64,000 nucleotides of DNA, from the NCBI RefSeq assembly GCF_009388985.1, contig NZ_CP036422.1, forward strand, positions 882,501 to 946,500, written 5' to 3'. Below, piece after piece: positions 9,039-19,415 of this stretch (positions are counted from its first letter, which is position 1; the number at the start of each line of letters is the position of its first letter). Position numbers and translations under genes: made by a program. The notes beneath the pieces are model-generated. The model saw only the letters and a program-made list of their open reading frames with translations, was not told the origin of the DNA and ran no database searches. The stretch comes from Halioglobus maricola (lineage in GTDB: Bacteria; Pseudomonadota; Gammaproteobacteria; Pseudomonadales; Halieaceae).

Positions 9039-9788
9039 GTGAATCAATCCGCTGAAACTGCCGCCGCCGAAATTCGTCGAATGCACTACCTGCAGGCCAT
9101 GGGTGTCGAAACCTATGTCTCGCGCCGGCAGCTGCCTGGTGCTGCGCCTAGTCAGCGGCTGACCATCATCCCGGCTGCTGCTGCGGCACCCGTGCCGGCG
9201 ACGCCCCAGCATGAATCTCATGTCGCCAAGCGCGGCCCCGCGCCGGAAATGCCCCGGTTGGATGCAGGCGATGGAACCAGTGTAAAACCCTCTTCGCGCC
9301 AGCCGTCAGCGGCATCGAAACCCGCCGCCGCCAGGTCTACAGATGCGACGCCAGCCCTTACATTCAGCCTTGGCGTGGTGATCTGTGGCGATGTGGCCTG
9401 GGTGGAGGCCCTGGACTACCCTCTGGCACGCGAGCAGGTGCAATTGATACAGGCGATGGCCAGAGCCGTGGGCGCCACCCAGGCCAAGCCCAAGGTGGCC
9501 CAGTTCGATTGGCCCATGCACAATAATCCCCAGCTTGACCAGGGCGAAGCCGCCGCTCGGGCCAGCCTTGCCGCCTATCTTGATCGTCACCTGAGCGAGG
9601 CCAACTGTCGGGCTGTGGTGAGTCTCGGCGATACCGGTACCAAACTGACACCAGTGGAAGCGCTCTCTGCCTTCACCTGTGTCGCGACTCACAGTACCCG
9701 GGACATGCTTGAGAATCCCACTTGCAAGCGCAAGGTTTGGGCGGACCTGCAAGTCATCACCGCGCCTGCTGAAGTCACTTCCACGTAA
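9039..9788 (+). CDS. Candidate DNA polymerase III psi subunit (HolD-like)
   Basis: This 249-residue protein starts at GTG. Its N-terminal segment YLQAMGVETYVSRRQLPGA resembles the E. coli HolD start (LQQLGITQWSLRRPGAL), the part of psi that binds the clamp loader. A long Pro/Ala/Ser linker follows (about 45-105), then a globular C-terminal region (about 108-245). The gene directly precedes rimI, as holD does in E. coli; its stop lies one base before the rimI GTG. Psi is poorly conserved, so this is inference from a short motif plus synteny. A start at the internal ATG (codon 15) is possible. An 11-codon ATG reading frame at 9020 overlaps the start region after a good GGGAGGA site. Confidence 0.55.
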   Translation: MNQSAETAAAEIRRMHYLQAMGVETYVSRRQLPGAAPSQRLTIIPAAAAAPVPATPQHESHVAKRGPAPEMPRLDAGDGTSVKPSSRQPSAASKPAAARSTDATPALTFSLGVVICGDVAWVEALDYPLAREQVQLIQAMARAVGATQAKPKVAQFDWPMHNNPQLDQGEAAARASLAAYLDRHLSEANCRAVVSLGDTGTKLTPVEALSAFTCVATHSTRDMLENPTCKRKVWADLQVITAPAEVTST

Positions 9789-9789
9789 G

Positions 9790-10230
9790 GTGCTGCGCAC
9801 CGGCGAACCCGCAGATGTCCCACTGGCGGCGGCGCTGGATACACTCGTTTCAGACAACCCCTGGCAGCCAGCCTCCCTGATGCGCTACTTTGACAATACT
9901 GCGAACGCCAGGTCTCTGGTGTGGGAATCGGCCGGTGAGCTCAGGGGTTTTCTCGTCTACTCACTGGTATTGGACGAGGGCAGCGTGGACAATGTCGTGG
10001 TGCATCCCGACGCTCAAGGTCAGGGCTATGGCCAGCGCCTGCTTGACGCTGTGCTGGCGCAATTGCGGGAGGCCGGCGCCCGGCGTTGCCTCCTGGAAGT
10101 GCGGGAGGGCAATACTGCCGCCCGCGCACTGTATGAAAAAAATGGCTTTACCGAAGACGGCCGCCGAGCCGGCTACTATAAAACTGCGCAGGGCAGCGAA
10201 GACGCCTTGCTGATGTCCAGGAGATGGTGA
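9790..10230 (+). CDS. rimI: Ribosomal protein S18 alanine N-acetyltransferase RimI
   Basis: The protein is a GNAT-family acetyltransferase of 146 residues if started at GTG 9790, close to the 148 of E. coli RimI. Acetyl-CoA-binding motif A is present (VVHPDAQGQGYGQRLLDAVL, R/Q-x-x-G-x-G/A type), followed by LEVREGNTAARALYEKNGF and the RimI-type tail with GYY and EDALLMSR. The frame is open further upstream, but that extension lies inside the preceding gene and looks non-homologous, so the GTG was chosen. RimI acetylates the N-terminal alanine of ribosomal protein S18. Confidence 0.87.
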   Translation: MLRTGEPADVPLAAALDTLVSDNPWQPASLMRYFDNTANARSLVWESAGELRGFLVYSLVLDEGSVDNVVVHPDAQGQGYGQRLLDAVLAQLREAGARRCLLEVREGNTAARALYEKNGFTEDGRRAGYYKTAQGSEDALLMSRRW

Positions 10231-10231
10231 A

Positions 10232-10630
10232 TTGTCGATAAGCATACTCGAGACAGAATGGTGGAGTCTTGCGTTGCCACCAGAGTGGTGGGCAGAGTCG
10301 GAAGAAGAGAGCATCCTGGTGGGCGACCACGACGGTGTGGGCTGTATTGAGATATCCACCCTGCACAAGGAAACAGGCGAGTTCGACCCGGTCACGGTTG
10401 AGCAGATTGTGCGCGAGGAGTCAGAGCCGGAGCAGGTGTGGAATGCCGCAAGTCTTGCAGAATTCAAAGGGCTCACCAGCAGCTACGTTGCGGAAGATGC
10501 TGCCATACGCGAGTGGTACGTTGCCCGCGGTGCGATGCTGTTGTTTGTGACCTATAGCTGTGAGGTAGAGAACCGGGGCATGGATGATGCAGCGGTGGAT
10601 GAGATCCTCGATACGCTTGTAGCGCTGTAA
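10232..10630 (+). CDS. Conserved hypothetical protein
   Basis: This 132-residue acidic soluble protein starts at TTG, preceded at 8 nt by AGGAG inside the end of rimI; its start lies one base after the rimI stop, so the two are probably co-translated. The protein has no signal peptide or membrane segment and includes a Trp-rich start (ETEWWSLALPPEWWAE). I recognise no domain. Its position as third gene after the psi-like gene and rimI suggests a shared transcript only. Confidence 0.65.
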   Translation: MSISILETEWWSLALPPEWWAESEEESILVGDHDGVGCIEISTLHKETGEFDPVTVEQIVREESEPEQVWNAASLAEFKGLTSSYVAEDAAIREWYVARGAMLLFVTYSCEVENRGMDDAAVDEILDTLVAL

Positions 10631-10639
10631 GAGAACCTC

Positions 10640-11356
10640 TTAAGAAATAGTGCCCGTTACCCGTACCCGGCGCGAACCGGCCTCTGGTTTTTCCTTCAGC
10701 GCATCCATGCGAGCCTGAATACGGCCGTCGATAATATTCTTCACGGCGATAATCAGTCCGGTAAAGATAAATGCCCCGGGTGGTAAAATCGCCAGCAAGA
10801 AAGACTCATAGTTTTCAAATAGAACCACTTTCCAATCTGCGGCAGCCGGCCCGAATAGCAAATCCATATCTGCAAACAGGGCGCCTGTACCGGCAAGTTC
10901 ACGCATGGCTCCCAGCAGGATCAGGATGACACCGAAGCCAACACCCATGATCAGCCCGTCGTAAACAGAGGGCAGCAGGCTGTTCTTGCAGGCGAAGCCG
11001 TCAGCTCGGCCGAGGATTACACAGTTCGTTGTGATCAAGGGCAGGAAAATACCGAGGATCTGGTACAACTCGTACGCAAATGCCTGCATCAACAATTCGG
11101 TACAGGTCACTGCAGCCGCAATGATCATGACGAATACGGGCAAGCGGATCGCGTCGGAGACAATATTGCGGATCAGCGAAACGCAGGTGTTCGAAGTCAC
11201 CAGTACCAGCGTGGTGGCCAGGGCCAGGCCAATAGCATTCACCACACTGCCGGTCACAGCCAGCAATGGACACAGGCCCAGCAACTGGACGATCGCCGGG
11301 TTGTTCTTCCACAGCCCGTTAAGGGAGAGCTCTTTGTAGCTGACGTCAGTTGTCAT
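10640..11356 (-). CDS. rnfE: Ion-translocating oxidoreductase complex subunit E
   Basis: RnfE/RsxE is an integral membrane subunit of the Rnf complex, paired structurally with RnfA. It has about six hydrophobic helices, with the family segments [16 protein letters not shown] and [14 protein letters not shown]; the conserved Cys in each is an iron-ligand position of the RnfA/RnfE pair. Length is 238 residues from ATG 11356; a TTG four codons upstream is an alternative. It is the last gene of the operon and converges with the unknown gene ending at 10630. Confidence 0.95.
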   Translation of the reverse strand: MTTDVSYKELSLNGLWKNNPAIVQLLGLCPLLAVTGSVVNAIGLALATTLVLVTSNTCVSLIRNIVSDAIRLPVFVMIIAAAVTCTELLMQAFAYELYQILGIFLPLITTNCVILGRADGFACKNSLLPSVYDGLIMGVGFGVILILLGAMRELAGTGALFADMDLLFGPAAADWKVVLFENYESFLLAILPPGAFIFTGLIIAVKNIIDGRIQARMDALKEKPEAGSRRVRVTGTIS

Positions 11357-11392
11357 AATCTTTTCCAATCGCTTGCGCAGATCAAGTCTCGC

Positions 11393-12010
11393 CTACGATT
11401 CGTCTCCAAATAGCACTGCCTCATTTGCAGCAGCGTACTCTAAAACTCGTTTGGTCGCCGCAACCACCGATCTCGGAGTGATCGTCGCACCGGTAAAGGC
11501 ATCGAATTCACCGCCGTCTTTGGTGACTGCCCAGGTGTTTTCAGCCAGTGACTTGCCCTCAAAACTCAGGACCCAGTCAGATTTTTTGAGATCAACCTTG
11601 TCCCCTAAACCCGGAGTCTCCTTGTGGGAGAGTGCGCGTACCCCTGCTACGGAACCGTCGGCATTGACGCCTACGATCAGATCGATATCGCCGCTATAGC
11701 CATCGCGGGCAGTGACCGGAATGATTGCGGCCACGGTGCGTCCGTTTTTACGCGCCAGATAAATACGCTTCTCACTGCGTAGCCCCAGAGCCGCAATGTC
11801 GGCTCCCGCTGGCAGGGTGTCATCCAGCATCGAGTTATCATGGCGCTCGCGAGGCACGATCTGTAGCAGCGCCTTTTCTTCGGCTTTGCGGATTTCCGCA
11901 GCAATGCGGTCCTTGGTACCGAGATAGCTGCCGGCCAGCGTAAGCGCAGCGGCGATGGCAAAAACGGCAAGCAAGAGCGAATTCTTGGTGATGGACTGGC
12001 TCAGCATCAC
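11393..12010 (-). CDS. rnfG: Ion-translocating oxidoreductase complex subunit G
   Basis: RnfG is a 205-residue periplasmic subunit anchored by an N-terminal helix (about 9-30). The covalent flavin motif is intact in FDAFTGATITPRSV, where the Thr of GAT carries FMN by a phosphoester bond. The HKETPGLGDK segment is also family-typical. Its ATG overlaps the rnfD stop as ATGA. Confidence 0.95.
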   Translation of the reverse strand: MMLSQSITKNSLLLAVFAIAAALTLAGSYLGTKDRIAAEIRKAEEKALLQIVPRERHDNSMLDDTLPAGADIAALGLRSEKRIYLARKNGRTVAAIIPVTARDGYSGDIDLIVGVNADGSVAGVRALSHKETPGLGDKVDLKKSDWVLSFEGKSLAENTWAVTKDGGEFDAFTGATITPRSVVAATKRVLEYAAANEAVLFGDES

Positions 12011-13038
12011 TTCTTACCTCCGGCCGATTGACCATGGCCGTAGGTGCGAGGCTGGGTGTACTGATCAATGAACGGGGCGGCAAAGTTCATAATCAGTACT
12101 GCGAACGCCACTGCGTCGGGGTAATTGCCCCACACACGAATCAAGTAGACAAGCAGACCGATCATGGCGCCGTACACCAGTCGGCCGCGAGTGGACACGG
12201 CTGAGGTGACCGGGTCTGTCACAATAAAAAAGGCCCCGAACATGGTGGCACCCGAGAGCAGATGGAACAGCGGCGAGCCGCCGCTGGCGCTGGAACCACC
12301 GTCGTAAAACAGCGAGCTCATCAATGCCAGCACCACGAGCATTGCCACCGGGGCATGCCAGGTGAATACGCGCTGGTAAATCAGCCACAGGCCGCCGGCG
12401 AGAAACGCGATGTTTACCCACTCCCAACCGAGACCCGCCCAACGGCCGAATTGCGGGTTTTCCTGCCACAGATCTTCGATCAGCAGACTGTTGTTCTGCT
12501 TGAGTACATCGAGTGGGGTGGCCATGGTCACACCGTCGAAGGCGGCGGGCGTAAACAGGGCTTGAAACGCCTGCATAAGGTCGGGCAAGTCGCCGGCACC
12601 GCGGGGCGCGGCCCAGGTGGTCATCTGCACCGGGAAGGAAATAAGCAGTACGACATAGCCCACCATGGCCGGGTTGAAGGGGTTGTAGCCCATCCCGCCA
12701 TAGAGATGCTTTGCCAACAGTATTGCGGAGGCCATGCCCACGGCGATGAGCCACCAGGGGGAGTAGGGTGGCAGTGCCACGCCCAGCAGTATGGCGGTAA
12801 CCAGGGCACTGCAATCTTTCAGGTAAAAACCCAGCGGGCGTCCGCGCAGTTTTAGAGCCAGGGCCTCAAAGGCAATGGCCAGGATGCTGGCCCAGGCGAT
12901 ATTGACCAGAGTGCCGAAGCCGAAGAAATAGCTGAGTACCAGCACGCCGGGTACGGTGGCCAGCAGTACATTCTGCATCAGGTTGCCGGTTGAGCGAGCG
13001 GTGTGGGCGTGGGGTGACGTTATCCGCAGCAGTGCCAT
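12007..13038 (-). CDS. rnfD: Ion-translocating oxidoreductase complex subunit D
   Basis: RnfD is a 343-residue membrane protein with about nine to ten helices. The covalent FMN site is in LLSGATMFGAFFIVTDP (SGAT motif). It forms part of the ion channel with RnfA and RnfE and passes electrons between RnfG and other subunits. It is separated from rnfC by one base and overlaps rnfG by four. Confidence 0.95.
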   Translation of the reverse strand: MALLRITSPHAHTARSTGNLMQNVLLATVPGVLVLSYFFGFGTLVNIAWASILAIAFEALALKLRGRPLGFYLKDCSALVTAILLGVALPPYSPWWLIAVGMASAILLAKHLYGGMGYNPFNPAMVGYVVLLISFPVQMTTWAAPRGAGDLPDLMQAFQALFTPAAFDGVTMATPLDVLKQNNSLLIEDLWQENPQFGRWAGLGWEWVNIAFLAGGLWLIYQRVFTWHAPVAMLVVLALMSSLFYDGGSSASGGSPLFHLLSGATMFGAFFIVTDPVTSAVSTRGRLVYGAMIGLLVYLIRVWGNYPDAVAFAVLIMNFAAPFIDQYTQPRTYGHGQSAGGKK

Positions 13039-13039
13039 A

Positions 13040-15073
13040 TCAGTTCGCCCCCTCGGTTTCAGTCACTGCCGCGCGGGCGTCCTCGATCTTACCTTTAAGG
13101 CGCTCTACGGTGGATTCGAGGGCAGAGATGATTTTCTCCTCGTCGGCTGCGGCTTTGCTCTCAGCTAACTTGGCCTCGGTTTTACTGAGCCGGGTCTCAA
13201 GCTTGGCGAGGTTCTCGCGTGCTTTTTCAGCGGGGCTTTTGCTGGCTTCTGCCTCGCGCGCGGCCATCGCTCTCTGGATCGCCAGTTGCGCTGCATCAGC
13301 CGGCTCAGCTGCGGCCGGTTCTTCCTGCGGCGCGGCGTTGGCCTGCTGATAATCTTGCAGAGCTTTCTCTGCAGCTTCGAGCTTTGCTCGGGTTTTGTCC
13401 ACGCCGGTTTGTAGCGCATCAACAAGGTCAGAACCCTCTGCCTTGGCCGCTTCCAGTTTTGTTGTTGCTGTGTCCAGGCGCTTGCGGGTGGTCACCACTG
13501 CTTTTTCCAGTTTGTCGCCTTCACTTTCACTGGCTGAAGCATCTGCCTGGGCGGCCTTCTTGGCCTTGGCCCGTTCAATGGCGGCCTGAATCGGGTCTTC
13601 CTCGGTAGCGCCCTGCTCAGCGGCCAACTTGGCCTTGGCTTCAGCTGCCTTCTTGCGTGCCGCGCGTTTGGCTTCTTTTTCTGCCTCCTCTCGGGCCAGG
13701 CGCTCTTGCCGGGCTTCGAACCGTTTCAAGGAGTATTCTGATTTCTCGGCGTCTTTGCGCTGCTGCAGGATGTCGGCCTTGGAGGCGCGGTAGTACTGCA
13801 CCAGGGGGATGTGGCTGGGGCAGACATAAGAGCAGGCACCGCACTCGATACAGTCAAACAGGTTGTGCTGTTCGAGCTTCTCGAATTCCTGGCCCTGGGC
13901 AAACCAGAACATCTGCTGTGGCAGCAGGCTGGCCGGACAGGCTTCGGAGCAGGTGCCGCAGCGTATACAGGCCTGGGCCGGTGGCGGCGTTGGAAGTTCC
14001 GCCTCGGTCGGCGCCAACACGCAGTTGGTGGTCTTGACGATGGGTACCTCTGCCTGGGGCACGGTGAAACCCATCATCGGGCCTCCCATGATCAGACGAT
14101 TGTTCTTGTCCGGCGCATAGCCGGCCCGGGCCAGCAGGTGGCTCATTGGGGTACCAATCAGGGTCTCGAAATTCTGCGGTTCGGCCACGCTCTCACCGGT
14201 GACTGTGGTAATGCGCGATACCAGGGGTTTTCCTTCGAGCACAGCGTCACGGATCGCGACGGCCGTACCGACGTTTTGGCACACGATGCCTACGTCCGAG
14301 GGGAGACCGCCCGACGGGACTTGCTTGCCGGTCAGAATTTCAATGAGTTGTTTTTCGCCGCCGGAGGGATATTTAGTGGGGAAAACGACAATCTGGATGT
14401 CGGTTCCTTCTGCGGCCTGTTGCAGCGCGCTGATACCTTCCGGCTTGTTGTCTTCTACGCCGATCAATGTTTCGCCCGGTGCGACCAGGTGGGTCAGGAT
14501 TCTGGCGCCCGCGATGATGTGCTCGGCGCGCTCGCGCATGAGGATATCGTCGGCTGTGATGTATGGCTCGCACTCGGTGCCGTTGAGAATCAGCGTCTCG
14601 ATATGGGTGCCCGGTTTGACCGACAGCTTCACCGCAGAAGGGAAGCCCGCCCCGCCCATACCGGCGATACCCGCATTGCGAATGAGGCTTATGAGTTCTG
14701 CTTTTTCCAGGCTGTCGTACTCGGGAGTACCCTGCAGTGGAACCCACTCGTCCTGGCCATCGGTGTCGATAACGATGCAGCGCGCAGCGCGCCCTGAGGG
14801 GTGGGCAATTTGCCGGTCTTCAATCGCTGCGATGGTGCCTGAGCTGGGCGCGTGCAGTGGCACACTGACAAAGCCTGCTGGCTCTGCAATCACCTGGCCT
14901 TTGAGAACCTTGTCGCCCACGCTTACAACCGGGGCTGCAGGTGCACCAATGTGCTGCGACAGTGGCAGAATCAACTGGTCAGGGATCCCGGCACTCGCAA
15001 TCGGTGTGCGCACTGACTGGTGTTTGTTCTCGGCCGGGTGGATGCCACCGTGGAAGTCGAAAATCTTTCTCAC
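13040..15073 (-). CDS. rnfC: Ion-translocating oxidoreductase complex subunit C, with long charged C-terminal extension
   Basis: RnfC is the peripheral NADH-binding, FMN-containing subunit. The N-terminal 440 residues hold the NuoF-like fold and two [4Fe-4S] motifs, [12 protein letters not shown] and [12 protein letters not shown]. From about residue 445 to the end at 677 the protein is a Lys/Glu/Ala-rich, probably coiled-coil extension with repeated KLEAA-like and [12 protein letters not shown] segments; such tails vary in length among gammaproteobacteria. Start ATG overlaps the rnfB stop (ATGA). Confidence 0.95.
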   Translation of the reverse strand: MRKIFDFHGGIHPAENKHQSVRTPIASAGIPDQLILPLSQHIGAPAAPVVSVGDKVLKGQVIAEPAGFVSVPLHAPSSGTIAAIEDRQIAHPSGRAARCIVIDTDGQDEWVPLQGTPEYDSLEKAELISLIRNAGIAGMGGAGFPSAVKLSVKPGTHIETLILNGTECEPYITADDILMRERAEHIIAGARILTHLVAPGETLIGVEDNKPEGISALQQAAEGTDIQIVVFPTKYPSGGEKQLIEILTGKQVPSGGLPSDVGIVCQNVGTAVAIRDAVLEGKPLVSRITTVTGESVAEPQNFETLIGTPMSHLLARAGYAPDKNNRLIMGGPMMGFTVPQAEVPIVKTTNCVLAPTEAELPTPPPAQACIRCGTCSEACPASLLPQQMFWFAQGQEFEKLEQHNLFDCIECGACSYVCPSHIPLVQYYRASKADILQQRKDAEKSEYSLKRFEARQERLAREEAEKEAKRAARKKAAEAKAKLAAEQGATEEDPIQAAIERAKAKKAAQADASASESEGDKLEKAVVTTRKRLDTATTKLEAAKAEGSDLVDALQTGVDKTRAKLEAAEKALQDYQQANAAPQEEPAAAEPADAAQLAIQRAMAAREAEASKSPAEKARENLAKLETRLSKTEAKLAESKAAADEEKIISALESTVERLKGKIEDARAAVTETEGAN

Positions 15074-15696
15074 GCGGCTTTCTCGGCTGCTGATGGCTTG
15101 GCGTCCGTGGCGATAATATCAACTTCACGGCTTACCGGGTCAGGCAGGTCCCATACCCAGTTTTGCAGGGTGGCTGCTTCCGCGGGGCGCATCTCGATGC
15201 AGTCTACCGGGCAGGGTTCAACGCACAGGTCGCAGCCGGTGCACTCACTGGCGATGACCGTATGCATGTGTTTCGCCGCGCCCAGAATAGCGTCTACCGG
15301 GCAGGCCTGAATGCACTTGGTGCAACCGATGCACTCGGGTTCGCGGATAAAGGCCACCTGGGTCTCTGCTTCTTCGCCGTGCTCGGCGTCGAGCTCCGGG
15401 GCTTCTACGTCCAGCAGGTCCGCCAGGGCCTGCACCCCGGCCTGGCCGCCTGGCGGGCACTTGTTAATCTCCTCGCCCTCGTTGGCTATTGCCTCGGCGT
15501 AGGGACGGCAACCAGGATGGCCGCACTGGCCGCATTGGGTCTGGGGCAGGATCGCATTGATCTCTTCGACAATGGGGTTGCCCTCGGCCTTGAACCGCAC
15601 AGCGGCATAGCCAAGAAGGGCGCCGAAAATTAGTCCCAGCGCAACCAGGGCAAATAGGGCGGCAAGCAGGGGGTATTGTGCGATGAGTCCGTACAC
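15070..15696 (-). CDS. rnfB: Ion-translocating oxidoreductase complex subunit B
   Basis: RnfB is a 208-residue ferredoxin-like subunit that exchanges electrons with soluble ferredoxin. An N-terminal membrane anchor (about 8-28) is followed by a four-cysteine cluster CGQCGHPGC with a downstream Cys (about 55-80), then two [4Fe-4S] ferredoxin motifs, [16 protein letters not shown] and [18 protein letters not shown]. It lies six bases after rnfA. Confidence 0.95.
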   Translation of the reverse strand: MYGLIAQYPLLAALFALVALGLIFGALLGYAAVRFKAEGNPIVEEINAILPQTQCGQCGHPGCRPYAEAIANEGEEINKCPPGGQAGVQALADLLDVEAPELDAEHGEEAETQVAFIREPECIGCTKCIQACPVDAILGAAKHMHTVIASECTGCDLCVEPCPVDCIEMRPAEAATLQNWVWDLPDPVSREVDIIATDAKPSAAEKAA

Positions 15697-15702
15697 GTGC
15701 GT

Positions 15703-16281
15703 TTACACCAGACCCGCAAAGCCCATAAAGGCCAGCGACATCAGGCCGGCGGTAATCATACCGATAGCGGGGCCTTTGAAAGGGGTGGGTACGTCGGCCA
15801 CGGCGAGACGTTCACGCATGGCAGCAAACAGCACCAGCACCAGCGAGAAGCCCACTGCAGCCCCAAAACCATAGAACAGGGCCTGGGTGAAATTATGTTC
15901 CTTATTGATGTTGAGGAGCGCTACGCCCAGTACCGCGCAATTGGTGGTGATCAGCGGCAGGTATACGCCCAGAACTCGATGCAATAGCGGGCTGGATTTG
16001 CGCACCACCATTTCGGTGAATTGCACCACCACGGCGATGACGAGAATAAATGAAATGGTTTTCAGGTAGGCAAGACCCAACGGGTCCAGCAGGAAATGGT
16101 AGGTGATGTTGGAAAGTGCGGACGCCAGGGTGAGTACAAAGGTGGTGGCCATAGACATGCCCATCGCCGTCTCCAGTTTGTTGGACACGCCCATAAACGG
16201 GCACAGTCCCAGGAACTGTACCAGTACGAAGTTGTTCACCAGGATCGCCCCGATCAACAGGATGGAATAATCAGCCAACAT
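15703..16281 (-). CDS. rnfA: Ion-translocating oxidoreductase complex subunit A
   Basis: RnfA is a 192-residue protein with six predicted helices, the usual length. Conserved half-helix segments [18 protein letters not shown] and [15 protein letters not shown] carry the cysteines that coordinate iron in the membrane with RnfE. It is the first gene of the rnfABCDGE operon. The complex couples ferredoxin:NAD electron transfer to ion pumping, or, as Rsx in E. coli, keeps SoxR reduced; which applies here cannot be told. Confidence 0.96.
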   Translation of the reverse strand: MLADYSILLIGAILVNNFVLVQFLGLCPFMGVSNKLETAMGMSMATTFVLTLASALSNITYHFLLDPLGLAYLKTISFILVIAVVVQFTEMVVRKSSPLLHRVLGVYLPLITTNCAVLGVALLNINKEHNFTQALFYGFGAAVGFSLVLVLFAAMRERLAVADVPTPFKGPAIGMITAGLMSLAFMGFAGLV

Positions 16282-16503
16282 GGCGCTATCTTACCGCATG
16301 AATGCAAAACAGTCAGCTCGGACTTTTTTGCCGAATCAAAGTGCGCCTATTCTAACCTGTCGTCCGTGGGATCGCAGTATGCAATCCCAAACTAATGGTT
16401 ATTAGGCTGGGCAATATGTCTCAACCGGGTCTTCTAGTGACCCTATCCCCCAAAACAGCTATAGTAGCGCCCCTTTTTTGCGAGCAAACGGACACTGAAA
16501 CCC
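16282..16503. promoter_or_regulatory. Divergent promoter region between rnfA and metG
   Basis: This 222-bp gap holds the promoters of rnf (leftward) and metG (rightward). A TATAGT hexamer at 16460-16465 is a fair -10 for metG, about 44 bp before its start, but no good -35 lies 17 bp upstream. No other structure was recognised. Confidence 0.35.
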
Positions 16504-18543
16504 ATGGCTGCCAACGCCCCGCGCAAGATTCTCGTGACCAGTGCACTGCCCTACGCCAATGGCCCTCTGCATCTGGGCCACATGCTGGAGCAGGTGCAGA
16601 CCGACATCTGGGTGCGCTTCCAGAAATCCCGCGGTCACGACTGCCTTTATGTCTGTGCCGATGACGCCCACGGCACGGCAATTATGCTGGCGGCAGAGAA
16701 GTTGGGCATCACGCCCGAGCAGCACATCGACAATATGCGCGCGCTGCACATGGCAGACAGCGAAGGCTTCCTGATCGATTTCGCCAACTTTCACTCCACT
16801 CACTCGGAAGAAAACGAGAAGTGGTCGGCGGAGATCTACAAGCGCCTCAAGGCCAACAGTCATATCGCCAGCCGGGAAATTACCCAGGCCTTTGACCCGG
16901 AGAAAGAGCTGTTCCTGGCGGACCGCTTCATCAAGGGCACCTGCCCGCGTTGCAAGACCGCAGATCAGTACGGTGATAACTGCGAGAACTGTGGCGCTAC
17001 CTACAGCCCCTCCGACCTGATCGATCCAGTGTCTGCCATTTCCGGAGCGACCCCTGTCGACCGGGAGTCCACCCACTTCTTTTTCCGGCTTCCCGAATTC
17101 GAGGCCATGCTCAAAGAGTGGCTTGATTCCGACACCTTGCAACCACAGGTGGCAAACAAACTGCGAGAATGGACCGACGCTGGCCTGCAGGAATGGGATA
17201 TCAGCCGTGATGCGCCCTATTTCGGATTCGAGATTCCAGGCGAGCCTGGCAAGTACTTCTATGTCTGGCTGGACGCGCCGATCGGCTATATCGCCAGTTT
17301 TGAAAACTATTGTGAGCGCACCGGCCACGCATTCGATGAGTATTGGCAGCCCGGCGGGAACACTGAGCTGTATCACTTCATTGGTAAGGACATAATAAAC
17401 TTCCACGGCTTGTTCTGGCCCGCGATGCTGGAGTCTGCTGGCCTGCGCACGCCCACAGCAATTTTCGCTCACGGTTTCCTCACAGTGAATGGCACCAAAA
17501 TGTCCAAGAGCCGCGGCACTTTCGTTAACGCCAGCACTTATCTGCAGCACCTGCAGCCGGAGTACCTGCGTTACTACTTCGCGGCGAAATTGAGCGACTC
17601 CGTCGACGATATCGACCTGAACCTGGAAGACTTTGTGCAGCGGGTGAATTCAGATGTTGTTGGCAAGGTAGTGAATATCGCCAGTCGCTGTGCGGGTTTT
17701 CTCAAGAAAGGTTTCAACAACCGTCTGGCGCCCGTGTGCGCCGAGCCGGAGTTGCTGGCGGACGCGATCGCGGCCGGCGAGCAGATAGCCGAGCTCTACG
17801 AGAAGCGCGAATTCAATAAGGCGATCCGCGAGATCGTTGCCCTCGCCGACAGGGCGAACCAGTACATTGATGAGCACAAGCCCTGGGTGCTGGCGAAAGA
17901 AGAGGGCCGTGAAGCGGACGTTCATGCCGTTTGTTCCGTAGGCATCAATCTGTTCCGGGTTCTGATGACCTATCTCAAGCCAGTACTTCCTGCGATGGCT
18001 GAGAAATCTGAGGCGTTCCTGAATATCTCGCTGGACTGGACTGTACTCGAAGCACCGCTGGTTGATCATGAGTTGACCAAGTTCAAACCCTTGATCCAGC
18101 GTATCGACCCGAAAGACGTAGAGGCGATGGTGGAAACCAGCAGGCCGGCAGAGGCCCCTGCCGAGAAAACACCGGTAGCAAAGAAGAAGGAGCAACAGCC
18201 TGTGGACGAGAGTGGCACCATCGAATTCGATGATTTTGCGAAGGTGGACCTGCGGGTAGCGAAAATTGTAGCTGCCGATCACGTCGAAGGTGCCGATAAG
18301 CTTTTGCAACTGACACTCGACGTTGGCGAGCTCGGCACCAAGAACGTGTTCTCCGGCATCAAGGCCGCCTATAAGCCGGAAGACCTGGTGGGCAAGCTCA
18401 CTGTTATGGTCGCCAATCTGGCACCGCGAAAAATGCGCTTTGGTGTGTCAGAGGGCATGGTCCTCGCGGCAGGCCCCGGCGGCGAAGACATCTATTTGCT
18501 GGAGCCACATGCTGGCGCCCAGCCAGGTATGCAGGTTAAATAA
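16504..18543 (+). CDS. metG: Methionyl-tRNA synthetase
   Basis: MetG is a class I aminoacyl-tRNA synthetase of 679 residues, the long dimeric form. The HIGH-type motif is HLGH (residues 23-26) and the KMSKS loop is at about 332. A zinc knuckle is visible in [17 protein letters not shown]. The C-terminal 110 residues (from about [14 protein letters not shown]) form the EMAP-II/Trbp111 tRNA-binding dimerisation domain, joined by a Lys/Pro-rich linker. It charges initiator and elongator tRNA-Met. mrp follows after 8 bp, a common gammaproteobacterial pairing. Confidence 0.98.
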   Translation: MAANAPRKILVTSALPYANGPLHLGHMLEQVQTDIWVRFQKSRGHDCLYVCADDAHGTAIMLAAEKLGITPEQHIDNMRALHMADSEGFLIDFANFHSTHSEENEKWSAEIYKRLKANSHIASREITQAFDPEKELFLADRFIKGTCPRCKTADQYGDNCENCGATYSPSDLIDPVSAISGATPVDRESTHFFFRLPEFEAMLKEWLDSDTLQPQVANKLREWTDAGLQEWDISRDAPYFGFEIPGEPGKYFYVWLDAPIGYIASFENYCERTGHAFDEYWQPGGNTELYHFIGKDIINFHGLFWPAMLESAGLRTPTAIFAHGFLTVNGTKMSKSRGTFVNASTYLQHLQPEYLRYYFAAKLSDSVDDIDLNLEDFVQRVNSDVVGKVVNIASRCAGFLKKGFNNRLAPVCAEPELLADAIAAGEQIAELYEKREFNKAIREIVALADRANQYIDEHKPWVLAKEEGREADVHAVCSVGINLFRVLMTYLKPVLPAMAEKSEAFLNISLDWTVLEAPLVDHELTKFKPLIQRIDPKDVEAMVETSRPAEAPAEKTPVAKKKEQQPVDESGTIEFDDFAKVDLRVAKIVAADHVEGADKLLQLTLDVGELGTKNVFSGIKAAYKPEDLVGKLTVMVANLAPRKMRFGVSEGMVLAAGPGGEDIYLLEPHAGAQPGMQVK

Positions 18544-18551
18544 GGCGCTTC

Positions 18552-19370
18552 ATGAACGAAATCAAACACATTATTGCCGTAGCTTCCGGCAAGGGCGGCG
18601 TGGGCAAGTCCACGACTGCGGTTAACCTTGCGCTCGCGCTCAAGGCGCGCGGCGCTGAGGTTGGCCTGCTCGATGCGGACATCTACGGCCCCAGCCAGCA
18701 ACTGATGCTGGGCGTGGCGGACGATGTGCGGCCGGAGCAACAGGGCGGCCAGTTCCTGCTCCCGGTGAAAGCCCATGGTCTCAAGACCATGTCGATGGGT
18801 TACCTGGTGACAGATAAGACTCCGATGGCATGGCGCGGCCCGATGGCCGGCGGTGCACTTGCACAGATGCTGGAGCAAACCCTGTGGGGGCCTCTGGATT
18901 ATCTGGTGATCGACATGCCGCCGGGTACGGGCGACATTCAGCTGACTTTGTCCCAGAAGGCCCAGGTTGCCGGCGCTGTTATTGTGACCACGCCACAGGA
19001 TATCGCCCTGTTGGATGCGCAAAAAGGCATTGAGATGTTCCGTAAGGTTGATGTGCCGATTCTGGGCATTGTTGAGAATATGGCCATGCATGTGTGCAGC
19101 AACTGCGGTCACGCAGAGCATATCTTCGGTGCCGAGGGCGGCGAGCGCATGGCGCAGGATTACGGAGTGCCGCTGCTTGCCAGCTTGCCGCTCCAGCGCA
19201 GCATCCGCGAGCAGACCGATGCCGGCAACCCGACAGTGGTCGCGGAGCCCGAATCTCCGGCCGCGCTGCTGTATCTGGCGATGGCCGACAAAGTGGCGGC
19301 GGCGCTCGCTGCGCAAGGCCCCGACAGTGCAGTAAAGCAATTTCCTGAGATCAAGATTTCAGACGACTGA
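18552..19370 (+). CDS. mrp: Iron-sulfur cluster carrier protein Mrp/ApbC
   Basis: This 272-residue P-loop ATPase carries a deviant Walker A, SGKGGVGKST (near residue 12), the Mrp signature DMPPGTGDIQLT, and the CxxC pair in CSNCGH that bridges a [4Fe-4S] cluster in the dimer. The N-terminal MIP18/DUF59 domain of E. coli Mrp is absent, as in many shorter homologues. The protein delivers Fe-S clusters to apo-proteins. It is probably cotranscribed with metG and dcd. Confidence 0.95.
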   Translation: MNEIKHIIAVASGKGGVGKSTTAVNLALALKARGAEVGLLDADIYGPSQQLMLGVADDVRPEQQGGQFLLPVKAHGLKTMSMGYLVTDKTPMAWRGPMAGGALAQMLEQTLWGPLDYLVIDMPPGTGDIQLTLSQKAQVAGAVIVTTPQDIALLDAQKGIEMFRKVDVPILGIVENMAMHVCSNCGHAEHIFGAEGGERMAQDYGVPLLASLPLQRSIREQTDAGNPTVVAEPESPAALLYLAMADKVAAALAAQGPDSAVKQFPEIKISDD

Positions 19371-19415
19371 TTTAGAAAATAAGCAATCACCAGGCATTCA
19401 CAACAGGACAGACAC

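Noticed and set aside
14199..15116. 305-residue frame antisense to rnfC
   Set aside because: rnfC is unambiguous on the other strand and this frame shows no recognisable motif.
16459..17550. 363-residue frame antisense to metG
   Set aside because: It mirrors a strongly conserved gene and has no ribosome site or domain.
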